A DNA stretch of 14,666 nucleotides, taken from JBAXQQ01 sp037131695 (GTDB taxonomy: Bacteria > Armatimonadota > Hebobacteria > CAIYQO01). How positions within the stretch are numbered: the first letter of the stretch is position 1; every line of letters starts with the position of its first letter. This document shows, piece after piece, positions 13,790 through 14,666 of this stretch. The translations under genes and the position numbers were made by a program. Below the pieces are notes generated by a model, which had not been told where the DNA came from, did no database searches, and saw only the letters and a program-made list of their open reading frames with translations. The stretch spans positions 1-14,666 of the forward strand of contig CAZWZF010000087.1 of NCBI GenBank assembly GCA_964638715.1. Direction: 5' to 3'.

Positions 13790-14666
13790 ATGAATAATAA
13801 CTTTGATTTTTCAAAAGATGGAATATCTTTTGTTAATGCTGATGCTAATATAGGTGTAAAAAACCTTGGATTAAAATTAGTTATCGAAGGTTCTGCAAAT
13901 GTAATATGTTATGACAATATTTGCACAGATAAAGATAAAATAATCGGCGAAGGTTGTGTCGGGGAAAATCTGCGGATTATCACCACTGTAAATATGCATA
14001 AAAAGTTAAATGCGGTAGTTTTACAACATAAGATTTGTAATTCATCACCACGCCCGATATGGATAAACAGTGCCGCAACCGGCCAGTTTTCTGCTGGTGC
14101 GGCAATTTTGCATGGTAAAGGTGGATGGTTGGGAATGGATTTGCGCTATTGTCATACTGATAATGTGCGGACAGAACGTTATCCACACTGTCAGATGGAA
14201 TATCCGCTTGTGCGCATGTTGCCGGTGGAAACGGTACAATTAGGTATGGGACAGGACCAGTCTTTCCCGGCGTTATATATAAAAGATGAACGCGGTAAAA
14301 ATGGCATAGTATTTGCCGCGGCATCGCAGGAATTAAATTACACAGCTTTTGAAATGCGCAAACAGGCGATGGTAAATGAAAGCGTTTTTGATGTATTTGC
14401 CATACTTCATGACCCGGGTCAGACTGGCGGTTTTCAGATACCAGCAAGCGGTGAAATAATGCTGGATGGTATATTCATTCAACTTACCGGTGATGTTGCC
14501 GCTGAAGACGCTTACGTTGATTATATTAATTTTATTGCAGAAAGATTCAACTTTCGCGGACCGAAAACTCCTTTGTTAAATCAGGCTTTTCATTGCACCT
14601 GGAATTATGGCATTTTTGCAGATCAGACAGAAAAGTCATTAATGCCGACAGCAAAATTTATTGCAG
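13790..14666 (+). CDS. GH36-like alpha-galactosidase-type enzyme, N-terminal part
   Basis: The gene starts with ATG at 13790 behind AGGGG (13781-13785), 13 bases after the previous stop codon, and stays open to the window end: 292 complete codons. No signal peptide is seen (MNNNFDFSKDG). The first 260 or so residues have the alternating beta-strand pattern of the N-terminal super-sandwich of GH36-type enzymes. From about residue 265 the segment AFHCTWNYGIFADQTEKSL (Trp271) resembles the entry to the barrel in GH36 proteins, where a Trp-rich loop and a following helix precede the catalytic DDGW region. That region lies beyond the window, so catalysis cannot be confirmed. It probably works on oligosaccharides in the same pathway as the phosphorylase. 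Confidence 0.65.
   Translation, partial: MNNNFDFSKDGISFVNADANIGVKNLGLKLVIEGSANVICYDNICTDKDKIIGEGCVGENLRIITTVNMHKKLNAVVLQHKICNSSPRPIWINSAATGQFSAGAAILHGKGGWLGMDLRYCHTDNVRTERYPHCQMEYPLVRMLPVETVQLGMGQDQSFPALYIKDERGKNGIVFAAASQELNYTAFEMRKQAMVNESVFDVFAILHDPGQTGGFQIPASGEIMLDGIFIQLTGDVAAEDAYVDYINFIAERFNFRGPKTPLLNQAFHCTWNYGIFADQTEKSLMPTAKFIA

Noticed and set aside
13980..14447. Open frame of 155 codons on the - strand at the right end
   Set aside because: It overlaps the GH36-like reading frame, which has a good start signal and coherent protein features; the - strand product resembles nothing.

Overview
The window carries nine protein-coding genes, all on the + strand, with the last one running off the right end. 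I see no tRNA, rRNA, CRISPR array or transposase. The organism is a Gram-negative-type bacterium whose pseudopilins carry the prepilin cleavage segment followed by an H-X9-DG motif. This combination is typical of Planctomycetota, Verrucomicrobiota/Lentisphaerota and Armatimonadota. The segment reading FPVFARAREKAR after the pilin helix reminds me most of Armatimonadota, but that is recollection rather than proof. Base composition is moderately AT-rich.

Left part (1-5121): four paralogous pseudopilin-like proteins of 381-401 residues, arranged as two two-gene operons (137-1282 with 1306-2463, and 2710-3894 with 3916-5121). Each operon has a good sigma-70-type promoter with a 17-base spacer, and each has a 12-bp operator-like element just downstream of the -10 box. 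Each protein has a prepilin peptidase site, a hydrophobic helix, three conserved cysteines, an H-X9-DG motif and an unnamed C-terminal module of roughly 170-200 residues. A strong inverted repeat (5145-5201) closes this part.

Middle (5266-8439): a probably secreted TIM-barrel glycoside-hydrolase-like protein with a C-terminal cadherin/tandem-95-like domain. It is followed six bases later by a probably cytoplasmic glycosidase-like TIM-barrel protein.

Right part (8652-14666): a GH65 disaccharide phosphorylase, a beta-phosphoglucomutase, a GHL6-like hydrolase with a GH42-type trimerisation-like domain, and the start of a GH36-like alpha-galactosidase-type enzyme. The GH65/beta-phosphoglucomutase pair is a classic phosphorolytic route: an alpha-glucoside plus phosphate gives beta-glucose 1-phosphate, which is turned into glucose 6-phosphate.

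The most interesting signal is a shared 12-bp element, GTTARCGYKAAC, at 68-79, 2671-2682 and 8564-8575. It lies upstream of both pseudopilin operons and of the GH65 gene. Its CG-centred near-palindrome looks like a LacI-family operator. This suggests that the surface pseudopilins and the sugar phosphorolysis genes belong to one sugar-responsive regulon. No regulator or transporter gene is present in the window, so the system must be completed elsewhere.
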